64,000 nt of DNA from Mesostigma viride (taxonomy: Eukaryota; Streptophyta; Mesostigmatophyceae; Mesostigmatales; Mesostigmataceae), in contig RPFO01000288.1 of the NCBI GenBank assembly GCA_009746045.1, positions 1,006,657 through 1,070,656 of the forward strand, read 5' to 3'. The translations under genes were made by a program, and so were the position numbers. How positions within the stretch are numbered: position 1 is the stretch's first letter; each line of letters begins with the position of its first letter. The notes beneath the pieces are model-generated. The model saw only the letters and a list, made by a program, of their open reading frames with translations. It was not told where the DNA came from and did no database searches. Positions 19,119 to 31,290 of this stretch are shown here, piece after piece.

Positions 19119-20610
19119 CCCCTAGGCTGGGGTGGCTGGGGTGGCGCTAAGGCGGCAGGGGTCGCCTGCCAGGGATTGTGGGCGACCTAGATGTCTGCCC
19201 CCCTCCAGTTGACCGGCTTCTTCCCTGACATGTGCCGGAGCTGGAGGTAGGTCGGCCATAGCTCCCGTCGCCGTTGTTGCTGCGTCAAGGTCAAGTCGTC
19301 GTCCAGCGTGTAGAAGGTCCCCCCCAGCCGCTTGCGACGCTTGAGGAACTCCATCAAGATTATCCGCCATGGTGTCAAAGGTGAGGAGCAATGGGGAGGG
19401 GCCAGCCTTACCCCGCAAGCGGGGAAGGCGGGTCACCGGCCCCGCGGCTTGCCCTTACCAGTCAGAGCCATGGGGACAAGGATTTGTTCTTGAAACGCCA
19501 TGGCAAGGGTCTCGGAGGTCTCGTCCTGCAGCTGGTCGAAGTGCTTGACGATGACGTTAAGGCTGCATGCGCTTGTCGAGCTCGCATCAATGGCCTCCTC
19601 GCGGAGGTCGAGCCTCTGCTGCTTGAGCTGGGCGGCGATGGCGGAGGTGGTGGTGGTGGCGTGGTTCATCAGCATGGCTGCCCAGGTCTGGTTGGGAGGT
19701 GCATCGCCGGCAGGCGGCTGCCAGGGCCAGAAGGGGCTGGCCGGGCAGCGATGTCCTTCACCGCCTGGGCAGTGATGCCTGCGGTGTTTTGTGAGGCATT
19801 CGATGGTGATGGCATTGTCCTGGAGGCGCTTGTCGATGGCGAGGTGAGGAGCTGGGCAGTGAGGGCTTCGGTGGTGGTGGCGGTGGAGGCGAGGAGCTTG
19901 GAGGTGGCGGTGCATGGAGGTGGAGGAGAGGAGGGGAAGCTCGGCAGCCATCGTGCCGCCCATGGTCGCCACATCTGCGGCGAGGGGTGTCACGTGCTGC
20001 ATGAGGGCCGTGTTGATGATGGAGCGGATTTCGGAGATGGAAGTGGGGGCCCAGATCTCGGCGGCAGAGGCGCCCGAGGAGGGAGCAGAGGGCGATGAGC
20101 TGAAGGCGGGGGCGAGGGAGGCTGGGCAGATCCGGCGCGTAAGCACCGACCAAGCGGCCAGGCGGAGTGAGGCGACCGTGGATGCAAAGGTGCTGGCACA
20201 GGGCAAGAAGCGAGGTGCGCGACCCGTGGAACAGGGCGTGCATAAAGCCTCGGGGATCGGCGTGACAGCTTGTCCACCATGTGGCTGAGGTGACGTCAAA
20301 GCCGACTTCCTTCCAGCTCGGCTCGGCAGGGGGTGATTCCTCAGGGCGGCTGCGTTTAGGCTCGGGCGATGCAGATGGCGCGAGGCAAGCCCGGGGGGGG
20401 GCTGGGCGACCACCAGCGCTTGACTAGCTAGTGGCACCGCTGCCTTCCGTGCCTGAGGGCGAAGCTGCAGCCGGGGCTGCGGACGAATTTTCAGGGCTGA
20501 GCACAGCCCCCAGTCTGCGTTGCGTGGAGGAGCGTTTGCTCGTCATAATACTGCGCAATAGCTTGGGGAAAATATATCAGTGTGTGCGTCTTAGAAAGAC
20601 GAAGCGATTG
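19100..20610 (-). mobile_element. LINE-A-related ORF1-only element, minus strand
   Basis: The 5' block at about 20,610-20,575 (TCTAAGACGCACACACTGA) matches that at 12,70x. An open frame runs 20437-19433 (334 residues). It starts Pro/Ala/Ser-rich and ends in a helical segment (QDETSETLAMAFQEQILVPM), then the frame changes into TRLPRLRGKAGPSPLLLTF and the DDDLTLTQQQ C-terminus at 19,43x-19,12x. The TTAA tail follows within 20 bases. There is no reverse transcriptase between the 5' block and the tail. Its length of about 1.5 kb is close to the 1.4 kb of the 12,697-14,093 copy. Confidence 0.55.
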
Positions 20611-21320
20611 TGATATTCACAGCCGAATTTGGTGTCCAAACGTAAAAGTTATGAGCTCCGCCCTCCGCCATGGCTACCTCGTGGCTCGTGGCTCGTGGCT
20701 TCGGGTTGTCCTCTATGACCTGGGCCCGCTTGGCCTTGTCCATCATCTTTTTCCAAATCACGGAGAGGCCTAGGCCCCCCATGTCCTCTACGAGCTGCTC
20801 ATTGAAGGTGCGGGCCTTGCGGCGTCTAATTTGGCTGGGCCCGTCCACGTTCAAGGAGGTGCTGGCCCGGCTGGGCGCAGCGCAGCCCTGCAGAGGGGCC
20901 ACGGGGGGTGTCTACCTGGTTGGTGCGAGCTAAGTGCCCTACTAGCAGCAGGCGCCGCTGCTTGATGGTGCTGGTGATAAGTGGCATGCCGAGGTACAAG
21001 TCCTCCTTGCGGACATGGGCAGCGTATCCTACACGGAAAATTGACCGCAGCATGTTGGTGACCGCGCCGTCCAGCTTGCTGGCAAGGTCGGCGGTGAGAG
21101 TCCACGTCTCGCGGCCCCGTACGTAAGAACAGGGAGGACTCCTGTCTCTCTAGCTTGCCCAAGGGCTTGTGCCACAGGGCGCGGTATTGGCGTAAAGCGT
21201 GCCAGGCGAGGGAGATACGGTGGTCCACATCGGCCTTGCAGCTGGGTAGTAAGCTACCCAGCAACTTGACGCGGTCCCGATACAGGACTCGAGTGCCATC
21301 AAGTAGAAAGAGGTCGGGCG
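20591..21320 (-). mobile_element. decayed LINE reverse-transcriptase C-terminal fragment
   Basis: Minus-strand pieces in several frames match the C-terminal part of the open LINE-A frame at 42-43.8 kb: LGSLLPSCKADVDHRISLAW (cf. LGSWLPDCEDDMTTRIGMAW), LLVGHLARTNQVDT (cf. LAGHLARTDQVDT) and GLSVIWKKMMDKAKR (cf. GLSVIWRQMVRKDRW). The catalytic YADD region is absent and several frame changes are present, so it is an old 5'-truncated copy. Confidence 0.65.
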
Positions 21321-21359
21321 GTGGCTACCACGGTCCGGATTCTACCGATTTCTGGCCTG

Positions 21360-21480
21360 CTCTGGTTGTCTCCTTGATAAGTAAGTGCGTGAACATGCAC
21401 CGAAGGCATGCCACGGAGTACCCGATGAGGTACTTTTCTACGCGGATACTTCACCCGCGAAGGCAAGTGGCGCGACTTGT
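21360..21480 (+). repeat. LINE-B 3'-end fragment
   Basis: The plus strand contains CATGCCACGGAGTACCCGAT and flanking bases that recur on the minus strand at about 41,840-41,930, downstream of the LINE-B coding end. It is taken as a solo 3' fragment of the same family. No gene was recognised in the rest of 21,480-21,690. Confidence 0.4.
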
Positions 21481-21689
21481 GCTCGCCCATGCAGGTCTGG
21501 AGTTGCAGATAGCAACTCCACGTCATCCGGACTATCCAAGACGACTGTTCGCTCGGCCATGATGACGGGTGTGGGGGTTAGGTTGCATGCTGACCCCCGA
21601 TAGCCTAGGAGAAATATAAAGGCTTCTCCCAGAGCCCGAGGGTTTTTAGGGGCATACCCAGGGCTCACCCACAATTACCCCGTGGCCAT

Positions 21690-22440
21690 ACCATGATCTA
21701 TATAGATTATTGTCAGACAATTATTGTCAGCCATCAATATGTGATTTTCACACAACATAAAATTTTGGCAATACTTTGTTTACTTCGTGTTTCCATTTGT
21801 TTCTTTGTGATTCATTGTGTTCTCCAGGTAAAAACACATGGCACCAGCTATGTACATGCCGCCACCTCGGGGATATCACTGAGACAACAGGGTTACTGCC
21901 GTGGTCCATTGACATGGCAGATTGGTATGGATTGACATGGACATGGCAGATTGGTCTTCTGGCAATAGCACAATGGTCACCAACAGCCTCTATGTGTGCC
22001 AGGCGGTGTCGTCACGCGCGTACCACAGTGACCCTCGCCCCCCCTGGCAGGGTCTTGCTCACCGAGCGTAGACCGTGCAGCTGGGCGGGTAATTTGTGCC
22101 CGCGTGGGTGCATCGTTGGAAGAATCATTCATGCATGGGTGCACCATTCCGTGTGCACGAGCAGGAATGAGAAGCCCAAAGAGCACAATGGCACGCACAG
22201 ACACGCCCGCCCGCCCACCCGCCCGCCCGCCCGCCCGCCCGCCCGCCCGCCCGCCCGCCCGCCCGTGCAGATGGACAGATGCACATGCCACCATACACAC
22301 ATGCAGACATGCACAGACACACACGCACACACACGGGGAATGTTATGTCAGCATGCAATAAACATCCCATGCTATAGGATACTACTCAAAGAAAAGGTCG
22401 AGGCGCTGATTCGAGGGTGGGTGGCAGAGGAAGCTTAATG
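21690..22440. other. intergenic; simple repeats, no gene recognised
   Basis: An AT-rich start, then GC-rich DNA. A (CCCG)n tract at about 22,205-22,266 gives stop-free frames on both strands and G-quadruplex potential on the minus strand. A CA/CACG-rich tract follows to about 22,337. Confidence 0.5.
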
Positions 22441-23575
22441 ATTAGAGGACGACAAAGGTGCTGGTAGACGATGACAAGAATTAGAGGTGTGAGTTAGCAA
22501 CCGTGTGGTACGCTGTGGCAACTTCCAGCTGCATCCACAACCCACAATCCATAAGCAACCTGCAACGTGGCAGTGTAGCACGCAGAATCCCCCGCCATTC
22601 TACGCCCGCCTCGCATGCTTTGCCAAGCCTCAGCTGACAGCTACAAGCCATCGGGAATGTATCTGCCACGTTCTGCTGTGACCTACCAGTCGCCTATCCA
22701 CCAGATGAGGAGCATGGCGAGACCCCCGCGCCCCCCATCAGGGCACGCGCAGTTGACTGGTGGACCTTGAGGGCCATGGGGGCCATACTGGATGCACAAC
22801 CAGGGCATCAACTAAACATCGGACATGCACTATGATGGGCGCAGGCTTGGGAGCACTATGTTGCACGAGACACCCAACATGGATCTGCAGCAATAAAAAC
22901 AGTGAAAAACCTGGCCTGTAATGACACACCTCTACGACATCGCATGGACGGGTGGTCTGTGCTTGCTCCCCAATACCCTACCCACATCTTCAAACTAGTG
23001 CATTCTCACATCCCTCCTCCCCCCCCCCCAAAAAAGAAAGGACCAACGCAGGCCTGCCACCTGGCACGCAATGGCAACGCGCCAACTGGCATGCGGTGAG
23101 AGCATGCCACCTGCGCATACCGAGCAGAGAGAGTGCAGTATCGCGCGGTCAAACGGGTCAGGCAGGTGGAAAACCAGCTCGTCCCTGCCACCTGTCACGC
23201 CCTCGTCGCTGCCGCCTGTCACCCCCTCGTCGACCCCCACGGCACCCTGCTGCCCCTTGTCCGCATGATGGCCATCGGCAACCCCACCAGGTGCATCGCC
23301 CGCAGCGGGACCAGGGGCCCCCACGTCAGCTGCTGGCGCCCGCTTGGCCTCTCCCTGCTCGGCCCTTGGCTCGCAGACACCCTGGGGGACCCCCACGCTA
23401 ATGCCCGCAAGCCCACACTCCATGCTGGACAGCGCCAGCTGGCAGGGCCAGTCCAGGGACCCAGGGTGGGCGTGGGACAGACACAGCAAGCGCATTCCGC
23501 GGCAAGCGAGGCAAGACACGTTGGCGGCGGCGCAGTTGAGAGAAAGCGGCAAGGGAGGCAGCGATAACAAAAAAC
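22441..23575. other. intergenic, no gene recognised
   Basis: GC-rich sequence with several overlapping open frames on both strands, none with a recognisable domain. No clear splice-bounded exon was found. Confidence 0.3.
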
Positions 23576-23893
23576 GTGTCCTGGACCAAGCATTAGATGT
23601 GTCCTTGATCAAGTATTGGTGGTGTCCTTGATCAAGCATGAGTGGTGTCCTTGATCAAGTATTGGTGTCCTTGATCAAGCATGAGCGGTGTCCTTGATTA
23701 AGCACATTAGATGAGTCCTTGATCAAGTATTGGTGGTGTCCTTGATCAAGCATGAGTGGTGTCCTTGATCAAGCATGGTTGGTGTCCTTGATCAAGTATT
23801 AGATGTGTGCTTGATTAAGTATTAGATGTGTCCTTGATTAAGTATTAGATGTGTCCTTCATCAAGCATATTAGATGTCTCCTTGATCAAGCAT
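23576..23893. repeat. array of palindromic CTTGATCAAG units
   Basis: About 14 units of the 10-base palindrome CTTGATCAAG (a few with one change, e.g. CTTGATTAAG), spaced by 19-30 bases of GCATGAGTGGTGTC or TATTGGTGGTGTC. Spacing is variable, so this is a dispersed array rather than a strict minisatellite. Confidence 0.8.
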
Positions 23894-24654
23894 CAGAGGC
23901 ATCGCAGACGTGTTGGAACACAGGAGCGCGGAAGGGGAAGCTGGCGGCTGGGACATACCCTGCGGCCAGCGCCTGTTTGATGTGGGTGCCCGCGCAGTGT
24001 GGGTGCCGCCGAGGCATGATACAACCAGGGGCACGCGCCTTGAAAGGCATGGGCGTACGCATGCCGCAGGGGCCATGTGCAAGTAACCCGCACGCCATGC
24101 GCGCAGCAACAAGGCGCCCGAGGTAGCTGCTGATAAGGTGCTATGGCTAGCTGCAAACAAAAGGCGCTACCACGTACCAACAGACATGGATAGTGGTCTA
24201 CCAAGGGCTACCGAAGGAGGTGTCGAAGGGCTATGAAGGGGCTATTGGCGGGCTATCGAGGTACTAACAAAGGGGCTTAATAATAAAGATTCTTGGCTGC
24301 TACTGCGCTGCTGCAAAGAGCTACCAATATATTGCCAAAATCATCCTGCTGCGTTATTTACAGCGCCCGCGACCCCCCCCTCACCTCGAGCATCGCCACC
24401 AACGGGCGGTGTGCGGCGCGGCGCAGGGCGTCCTTGCTGGCGCGTGGGAGGGCCTGCCACCTGGCGGTACACAGCGCCGCGCGCTCCTCCCGTTGCTGAT
24501 GCCAGCGCGCCGCCTCACCCGATCCGTCCCCGTCCCCGTCCCCATCCCCGTCTCCGCCTGCATCACTACTGGAGGCGTCTGTCAGGTGGGGAGCATGCAA
24601 GTGCCATGCGGCATGCAGGCAGTGAGGGGGAGGGGGACCAAGCGGGGCGGTGGC

Positions 24655-24862
24655 ACGACACGCCGAGGGTGGGCGGTGGCATGACACGCCGAGGCTGGGC
24701 GGTGGCACGACATGACGAGGGTGGGCGGTGGCACGACGCGACGAGGGTGGGCGGTGGCACGACACGACGAGGGTGGGCGGTGGCACGACGCGACGAGGGT
24801 GGGCGGTGGCACGACACGACGAGGGTGGGCGGTGGCATGAAACGACGAGGGTGGGCGGGGGA
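24655..24862. repeat. 26-bp minisatellite, ~8 copies
   Basis: Unit GAGGGTGGGCGGTGGCACGA plus CACGAC, with ACAC/ACGC/ATGA variants. Open frames on both strands here are a by-product of the repeat. Confidence 0.85.
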
Positions 24863-26622
24863 GGGGCAGGTGTCGCAAATGGGTGGCCACCAGCACCAAG
24901 CATGGTGTGAAGAGTGGGCCACTAGCGTCCCAGACCGGGGCCAGCACACGGGTGATGATATGGGCCACACCCCAATACGGGCAGGTACCACCTGGGCCAT
25001 GTTGCTTGATGGTCGAGGGGAGAGGAGTCCCATACTTGCAGTCACGCTCGTCGCACTTGTATGATGCCAGGACCCACACCCCGCTACGCCTAGTCGCTAG
25101 CATGAACAGAAACGCCCATGCAAGGCCGCGAGGGAAAGCAACCCCCTATAAGCGCGCCCACAGGGGACACCTCTCCAGCTGTGCGCAGCGCTCACCTGCC
25201 CCCGTCCGCGGCGCGCCCACACCACCCTCCTGCGGCGACGGCCCCTCGCCATGCGGTGCCCCGTCGGCGCTGCTGGAGACGTAGCGCGCCGGCACCTGGC
25301 AGGCCGCGCGGGCGCACGCCTGCACTGAAGACGTGTCAGCGGGCGCGCCCCCCTGCTTGCGCGCGGCACTGGAGGGGAGGGCGTCGCTGGCCGCAGTGCG
25401 CACGCTGGTGGGCGCGGGCCTCCCATGGGGCGCCGCGCCATGTGCTGAGCTGGCGTGCTTCCTCAGCATCTTGGGCTGATGCGTGCGAGGGGACAAGGCA
25501 AGACGGGTGGAGGTAGGGACAGAAGGAGACAGGGACCGTTACGGGCAGAGGGATGGCATACCGCCCACCAACAGGCGGGCCCATCGCAGGAGGGATAGGA
25601 GGGAGGCGTTGCCCGGCGAAGAGGTAGGGTGGGTGGCGGGGTATGAGGAACTGCTGGCAGGCCTTCCAGCACTGACACAAAGACGAGCTACTTCCTCTTC
25701 TTCTTCCATGCAAGGGGGAGGAAACCGCCGACTTTTCTCCGAAGTCCCAGCCATCTGCACCGCCATCCATCGGCCACCGTGAGCCTGCCGGCGCATGGTG
25801 GGCTACATAAGTGCTTGCTGTGGCTAGCTTGGCATGGCAAGTTGGGTTACAGTGTCTGCTGCCAACCAGGCGTCCAACAGCGCTGCCCCTCGTGCAGCTT
25901 GTCCCTGCTTGTCCCTGGAATGCCCGCCACGCACGATCGCGATTTATATACGTGTTTGTCCCACAAGTTTATTCTAGCAGTATTTGTAACTAGCACGATT
26001 TACTTATTCAGTTGTGGTTACCGACAGCCTGCCAGTAAACTCAACTGATTAAGTGACTAGAGTGGCAGTGGTCACCCATCTCGTCTCCATCAGGCATACT
26101 TGATGTCTGTGTCACGCGGCACCCACCATCCACCCACCCTTACGATGCTGTGCCCACCTCCTTGTCCATGTCGGCCTCCCGCAGCCTGTCCCACAAGGCG
26201 GGCGACGCGTTCGCCAGCAGCTGCTCCAGGGGGGAGGGGTAGCTCTCGCCTGCGAGCACATGCACACACGGGTTGGTGTAGGCACATGCGTCAGGTACCC
26301 GTAGAAAAGGCGGGAGCTCTCGCCTGCGCAGGTTGGTGGATGCCTGGGAGCGCGCACACATGGGCGGGTGGGGGGAGACCCCATGCATCAAGGGGTATAC
26401 AGGGGGCGCAAACAGTGGGTGGGACTTTCCTGCGGCCCTGCGCGCACACATGGCCTGGCTGGTGGATAGTTGCGCACACGCACTGGTTAGTTAAATATCG
26501 CCTATGCGAATTGGATATACCACGCCTAGGCTACACGTGAATGTTGACATCAGCTGTGTGCACTAAATTATGTGCATTGAGTACACGCCTTGCCCCAGCA
26601 GCACGCGCGCACATGCATCGTC

Positions 26623-26935
26623 CCATTCGATGCAGCAAACACACACGTCCAGCCGTCCCATTATATGCAGCAAACACACACAACCAGCCGTCGCATTCGA
26701 TGCAGCAAACACACACAACCAGCCGTCGCATTCGATGCAGCGAACACACCCAACCAGCCGTCCCATTCGATGCAGCAAACACACACAACCAGCCGTCGCA
26801 TTCGATGCAGCAAACACACACAACCAGCCGTCGCATTCGATGCAGCAAACACACACAACCAGCCGTCGCATTCGATGCAGCAAACACACACAACCAGCCG
26901 TCGCATTTGATGCAGCAAACACAAACGTCCAGCGG
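26623..26935. repeat. 35-bp minisatellite, ~9 copies
   Basis: The unit contains CATTCGATGCAGCAAACACA and CACAACCAGCCGTCG. Long frames on both strands are artefacts of the repeat. Confidence 0.85.
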
Positions 26936-26984
26936 ACAAGTTCCATCGCGCGCCATGGGACACCTCATCAGCGCGGCCGCACGC

Positions 26985-27072
26985 CCACGGTATATCCAAT
27001 GCACGCCCACAGTATATTCAATGCCCGCCCACGGTATATTCAATGCACGCCCACGGTTTATTCAATGCACGC
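26985..27072. repeat. ~24-bp repeat, 4 copies
   Basis: Unit CCCACGGTATATTCAATGCA with small changes, just downstream of the 35-bp array. Confidence 0.7.
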
Positions 27073-28188
27073 TCACAACCACCAGTACCAACCATGGGAG
27101 ATGTGGCGCTTCGGAACCCCTGCGTGCCATATACCCCGCACTACATACCATGCGTTGTACATTGAATATACTGGCGTGATACGGCCCTAGAAAGACAAAC
27201 ACCACCAAAGGGCGGCGGGATGGTGGCGCAGTGGCCAAATGGTGACAGCCTCTTCCCCCAAGAAAACATGCCATCCCCCCAAAAAACAACCACCAAAGGG
27301 CGGTGGCGCCAAAAGGGGCGGACAACAACCCGCCAGACACCAACAGGCACACCCACCAAAGGGCGGCGGTGCGAACAGGGACGCCATTGCGCGGGCGTCC
27401 ATTGCACCCCCCATCTGCACCAGCAAGTATTCGTTGGCCCAGCGGCGTAGGCGGCGCTTGCCAACCACCTGCGGCAAAGGGTGGGGGGATTGGGGCAGGG
27501 GGGAGAAGGCAGCGAGGGGCCGGCCATCCATCGGTTGGTTGAATTATTTAATGGTCAAATGCGTTGTCAAAATGCCCAGAGGCACGTTACGCCCCCATCC
27601 GCCACGTCCCCATCCATTAGAGTTGAGGCATGTTTGAGGTACGGCAACTTCCCATGTGCTGGGGTATCGCCACCTGGTGTCAACCTGCATAGGATGTCGC
27701 CGCCTCGCGCCAACCTACCTGGGATATCGCCACCTGGCGCAAAACTAACCAGGCCATGGGTGGCCTCTGCCAAGGGATGTCGTCATGTCCAACGCGCGAC
27801 CAAATCAAACCTTGTACTTCAAGCGCTGCATCATCATCACGGGTTGCATCATCATCACGGGTTAGGTTGCACCACCATCACGGGACATCAGGCCAAGGCA
27901 CGTTGGACCAGGGCTGTCGGGCGCGGGTTGGGTACCGCGGCATGGACGGCAAACGTATCAGCATGTACCGGAACCATCCACCGATGTTGATATACATTCG
28001 TCGCATCTCCTTGAATGCTCATATCGCATCCCGTTGCATGCTAGCGCCACACATGCTGATATACCCGGCTACTTATTTGAGGGTGAATTGCTTTAATGTA
28101 CACCATCATTCATCCTTTGCCGTGGGAACACCCTCGTAGGGGAAACCATTGTGTGACCGCAACGCACCAGCACCCTTGCACGCATACA

Positions 28189-28223
<35 letters not shown>
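28189..28223. repeat. (CA)n microsatellite
   Basis: About 17 CA dinucleotides. The 500 bases on either side are C-rich with no recognisable gene. Confidence 0.9.
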
Positions 28224-28226
<3 letters not shown>

Positions 28227-28734
28227 GCCTCCGCCTCCCCCTCCCTGCACCCTCCCCCTCGGCTGCATGGTTGCCTTGTCCGCCCTCCCCCTTCCCCCCC
28301 CCCACAGCAGTGGGATCTGTGCTCGCCCCACCCCATGACGAGCACAGCTGCCCCTCTGCGCCCCTCACCCGGTTCATGCCACTCCCCCCTCGTCCTCATG
28401 TTGTTCATGGCCCAGGCCCCACCCACCCACCCACCCACACCTGCTTTGTGCCCCCCCCCCTCGTCACCAGGTTCATGGCCCAAGCCCCCCCCCTCACCTG
28501 GTTCATGCCCCTGTAGGGGGGGTATCCCCCGTCATCAGACAGCCCACCGGGCGCAACCCCGGCAGCTGGCGCCACCGACAGCCGACAAATGTGGATGATG
28601 CGAGTAGCCAGCGTAGCCGGTTGGGTGCGGTGGGCCGTCCGTTGCAGGTGGTGGGGCCATGCATGCAGGAGCGTGCCAGGGGCGGAACGGACATCACCGT
28701 GAGAACGCCAGCACAAACAATTACGTGTGTGGAT

Positions 28735-31290
28735 GGCAGCACCGTGGGTGCGTGGCGGATGCAAGCGAGGGATGGCAGCACGGTGGCTGCGTGGAGGATG
28801 CAAGCGAGGGATGGCAGCACGGTGGCTGCGTGGAGGATGCAAGCGAGGGATGGCAGCACCGTGGGTGCGTGGCGGATGCAAGGGAGGGATGGCAGCGGCG
28901 TGGGTGTGTGGCCGATGGAAGCGAGGGATAGCAGCACGGTGGCTGCGTGGCGGATGCAAGGGAGGGATGGCAGCACCGTGGGTGCGTGGCGGATGCAAGG
29001 GAGGGATGGCAGCGGCGTGGGTGTGTGGCCGATGGAAGCGAGGGATGGCAGCACCGTGGGTGCGTGGCGGATGCAAGCGAGGGAAATGGCACCACGGTGG
29101 CTGCGTGGAGGATGCAAGCGAGGGAAATGGCACCACGGTGGCTGCGTGGCGGATGCAAGCGAGGGATGGCAGCACCGTGGCTGCGTGGAGGATGCAAGCG
29201 AGGGATGGCAGCACGGTGGCTGCGTGGAGGATGCAAGCGAGGGATGGCAGCACGGTGGCTGCGTGGAGGATGCAAGCGAGGGATGGAAGCACGGTGGCTG
29301 CGTGGACGATGCAAGCGAGGGAAATGGCACCACGGTGGCTGCGTGGAGGATGCAAGCGAGGGATGGCAGCACCGTGGGTGCGTGGCGGATGCAAGCGAGG
29401 GAAATGGCACCACGGTGGCTGCGTGGAGGATGCAAGCGAGGGAAATGGCACCACGGTGGCTGCGTGGAGGATGCAAGCGAGGGATGGCAGCACCGTGGGT
29501 GCGTGGAGGATGCACGCGAGGGATGGCAGCACGGTGGCTGCGTGGCGGATGGAAGCGAGGGATGGCAGCACGGTGGCTGCGTGGCGGATGCAAGCGAGGG
29601 ATGGCGGCACGGTGGCTGCGTGGCGGATGCAAACGAGGGATGGCGGCACCGTGGCTGCGTGGAGGATGCAAGCGAGGGATGGCAGCACGGTGGCTGCGGG
29701 GAGGATGCAAGCGAGGGATGGCAGCACCGTGGGTGCGTGGCGGATGCAAGGGAGGGATGGCAGCACGGTGGCTGCGTGGAGGATGCAAGCGAGGGATGGC
29801 AGCACGGTGGCTGCGTGGAGGATGCAAGCGAGGGATGGCAGCACGGTGGCTGCGTGGAGGATGCAAGCGAGGGATGGCAGCACCGTGGGTGCGTGGAGGA
29901 TGCAAGCGAGGGATGGCAGCACCGTGGGTGCGTGGCGGATGCAAGGGAGGGATGGCGGCACGGTGGCTGCGTGGCGGATGCAAACGAGGGATGGCGGCAC
30001 CGTGGGTGCGTGGCGGATGCAAGGGAGGGATGGCAGCACCGTGGGTGCGTGGCGGATGCAAGGGAGGGATGGCAGCACCGTGGGTGCGTGGCGGATGCAA
30101 GCGAGGGATGGCAGCACGGTGGCTGCGTGGCGGATGGAAGCGAGGGATGGCAGCACGGTGGGTGCGTGGCGGATGCAAGCGAGGGATGGCAGCACGGTGG
30201 CTGCGTGGAGGATGCGAGTGAGGGATGGCAGCACCGTGGGTGTGTGGCGGATGCAAGGGAGGGATGGCAGCGGCGTGGGTGTGTGGCGGATGCAAGCGAG
30301 GGATGGCAGCACGGTGGCTGCGTGGCGGATGGAAGCGAGGGATGGCAGCACGGTGGGTGCGTGGCGGATGGAAGCGAGGGATGGCAGCACCGTGGGTGCG
30401 TGGCGGATGCGAGGGAAATGGCAGCACCGTGGGTGCGTGGCGGATGCAAGCGAGGGATAGCAGCACGGTGGGTGCGTGGTGGATGCAAGGGAGGGATGGC
30501 AGCACGGTGGGTGCGTGGCGGATGCAAACGAGGGATGGCGGCACCGTGGGTGCGTGGCGGATGGAAGCGAGGGATAGCGGCACGGTAAGTGCGTGGCGGA
30601 TGCAAGCGAGGGATAGCAGCACGGTGGGTGCGTGGCGGATGGAAGCGAGGGATGGCAGCACGGTGGCTGCGTGGCGGATGCAAGCGAGGGATAGCAGCAC
30701 CGTGGGTGCGTGGCGGATGGAAGTGAGGGATGGCAGCACGGTGGGTGCGTGGCGGATGGAAGCGAGGGATGGCAGCACGGTGGGTGCGTGGCGGATGGAA
30801 GCGAGGGATGGCAGCACGGTGGCTGCGTGGCGGATGCAAGCGAGGGATGGCAGCACCGTGGGTGCGTGGCGGATGCAAGGGAGGGATGGCAGCACGGTGG
30901 GTGCGTGGCGGATGCAAGGGAGGGATGGCAGCACCGTGGGTGAGTGGCGGATGCAAGGGAGGGATGGCAGCATGGTGGGTGCGTGGCGGATGGAAGTGAG
31001 GGATGGCAGCATGGTGCGTGCGTGGCGGATGGAAGCGAGGGATAGCGGCACGGTAAGTGCGTGGCGGATGCAAGCGAGGGATGGCAGCACCGTGGGTGCG
31101 TGGCGGATGCAAGCGAGGGATGGCACCACGGTGGCTGCGTGGAGGATGCAAGTGAGGGATGGCAGCGGCGTGGGTGCGTGGCGGATGGAAGCGAGGGATA
31201 GCAGCACGGTGGGTGCGTGGCGGATGGAAGCGAGGGATAGCGGCACGGTAAGTGCGTGGCGGATGGAAGCGAGGGATGGCCGCGGTGTTG
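28735..31290. repeat. 39-bp minisatellite, ~65 copies (2.55 kb)
   Basis: The unit reads GATGGCAGCACSGTGGSTGC GTGGMGGATGSAAGCGAGG with a few two-letter positions. Some units carry GAAATGGCACC in place of GATGGCAGC, which shifts the frame by two. The unit is a multiple of three and lacks stops, so long frames run across it on both strands (13-residue repeats such as DGSTVAAWRMQAR or ATVLPSLACIRHA). Nothing indicates which, if any, is translated. Confidence 0.9.

Larger units (their letters stand above)
24358..27480 (-). other. possible exons of an unrecognised minus-strand host gene
   Basis: Four or five minus-strand stretches look more protein-like than their surroundings: about 27,475-27,375 (VVGKRRLRRWANEYLLVQM, preceded by a polypyrimidine-TGCCGCAG acceptor), 26,240-26,150 (LEQLLANASPALWDRLREAD, then MDKE before a GTGGGC donor), 25,100-24,990 (SYKCDERDCKYGTPLPSTI) and 24,570-24,360 (acidic GDGDG run, then REERAALCTARWQALPRAS). 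I do not recognise the protein, cannot prove the joins, and minisatellites lie between the stretches. Treat as a hint only. Confidence 0.2.

Noticed and set aside
24411-25064. A 217-codon plus-strand frame
   Set aside because: Its middle is the 26-bp minisatellite and its ends show no domain.
26541-27179. Plus- and minus-strand frames over 26.5-27.2 kb
   Set aside because: Both are produced by the 35-bp and 24-bp minisatellites.
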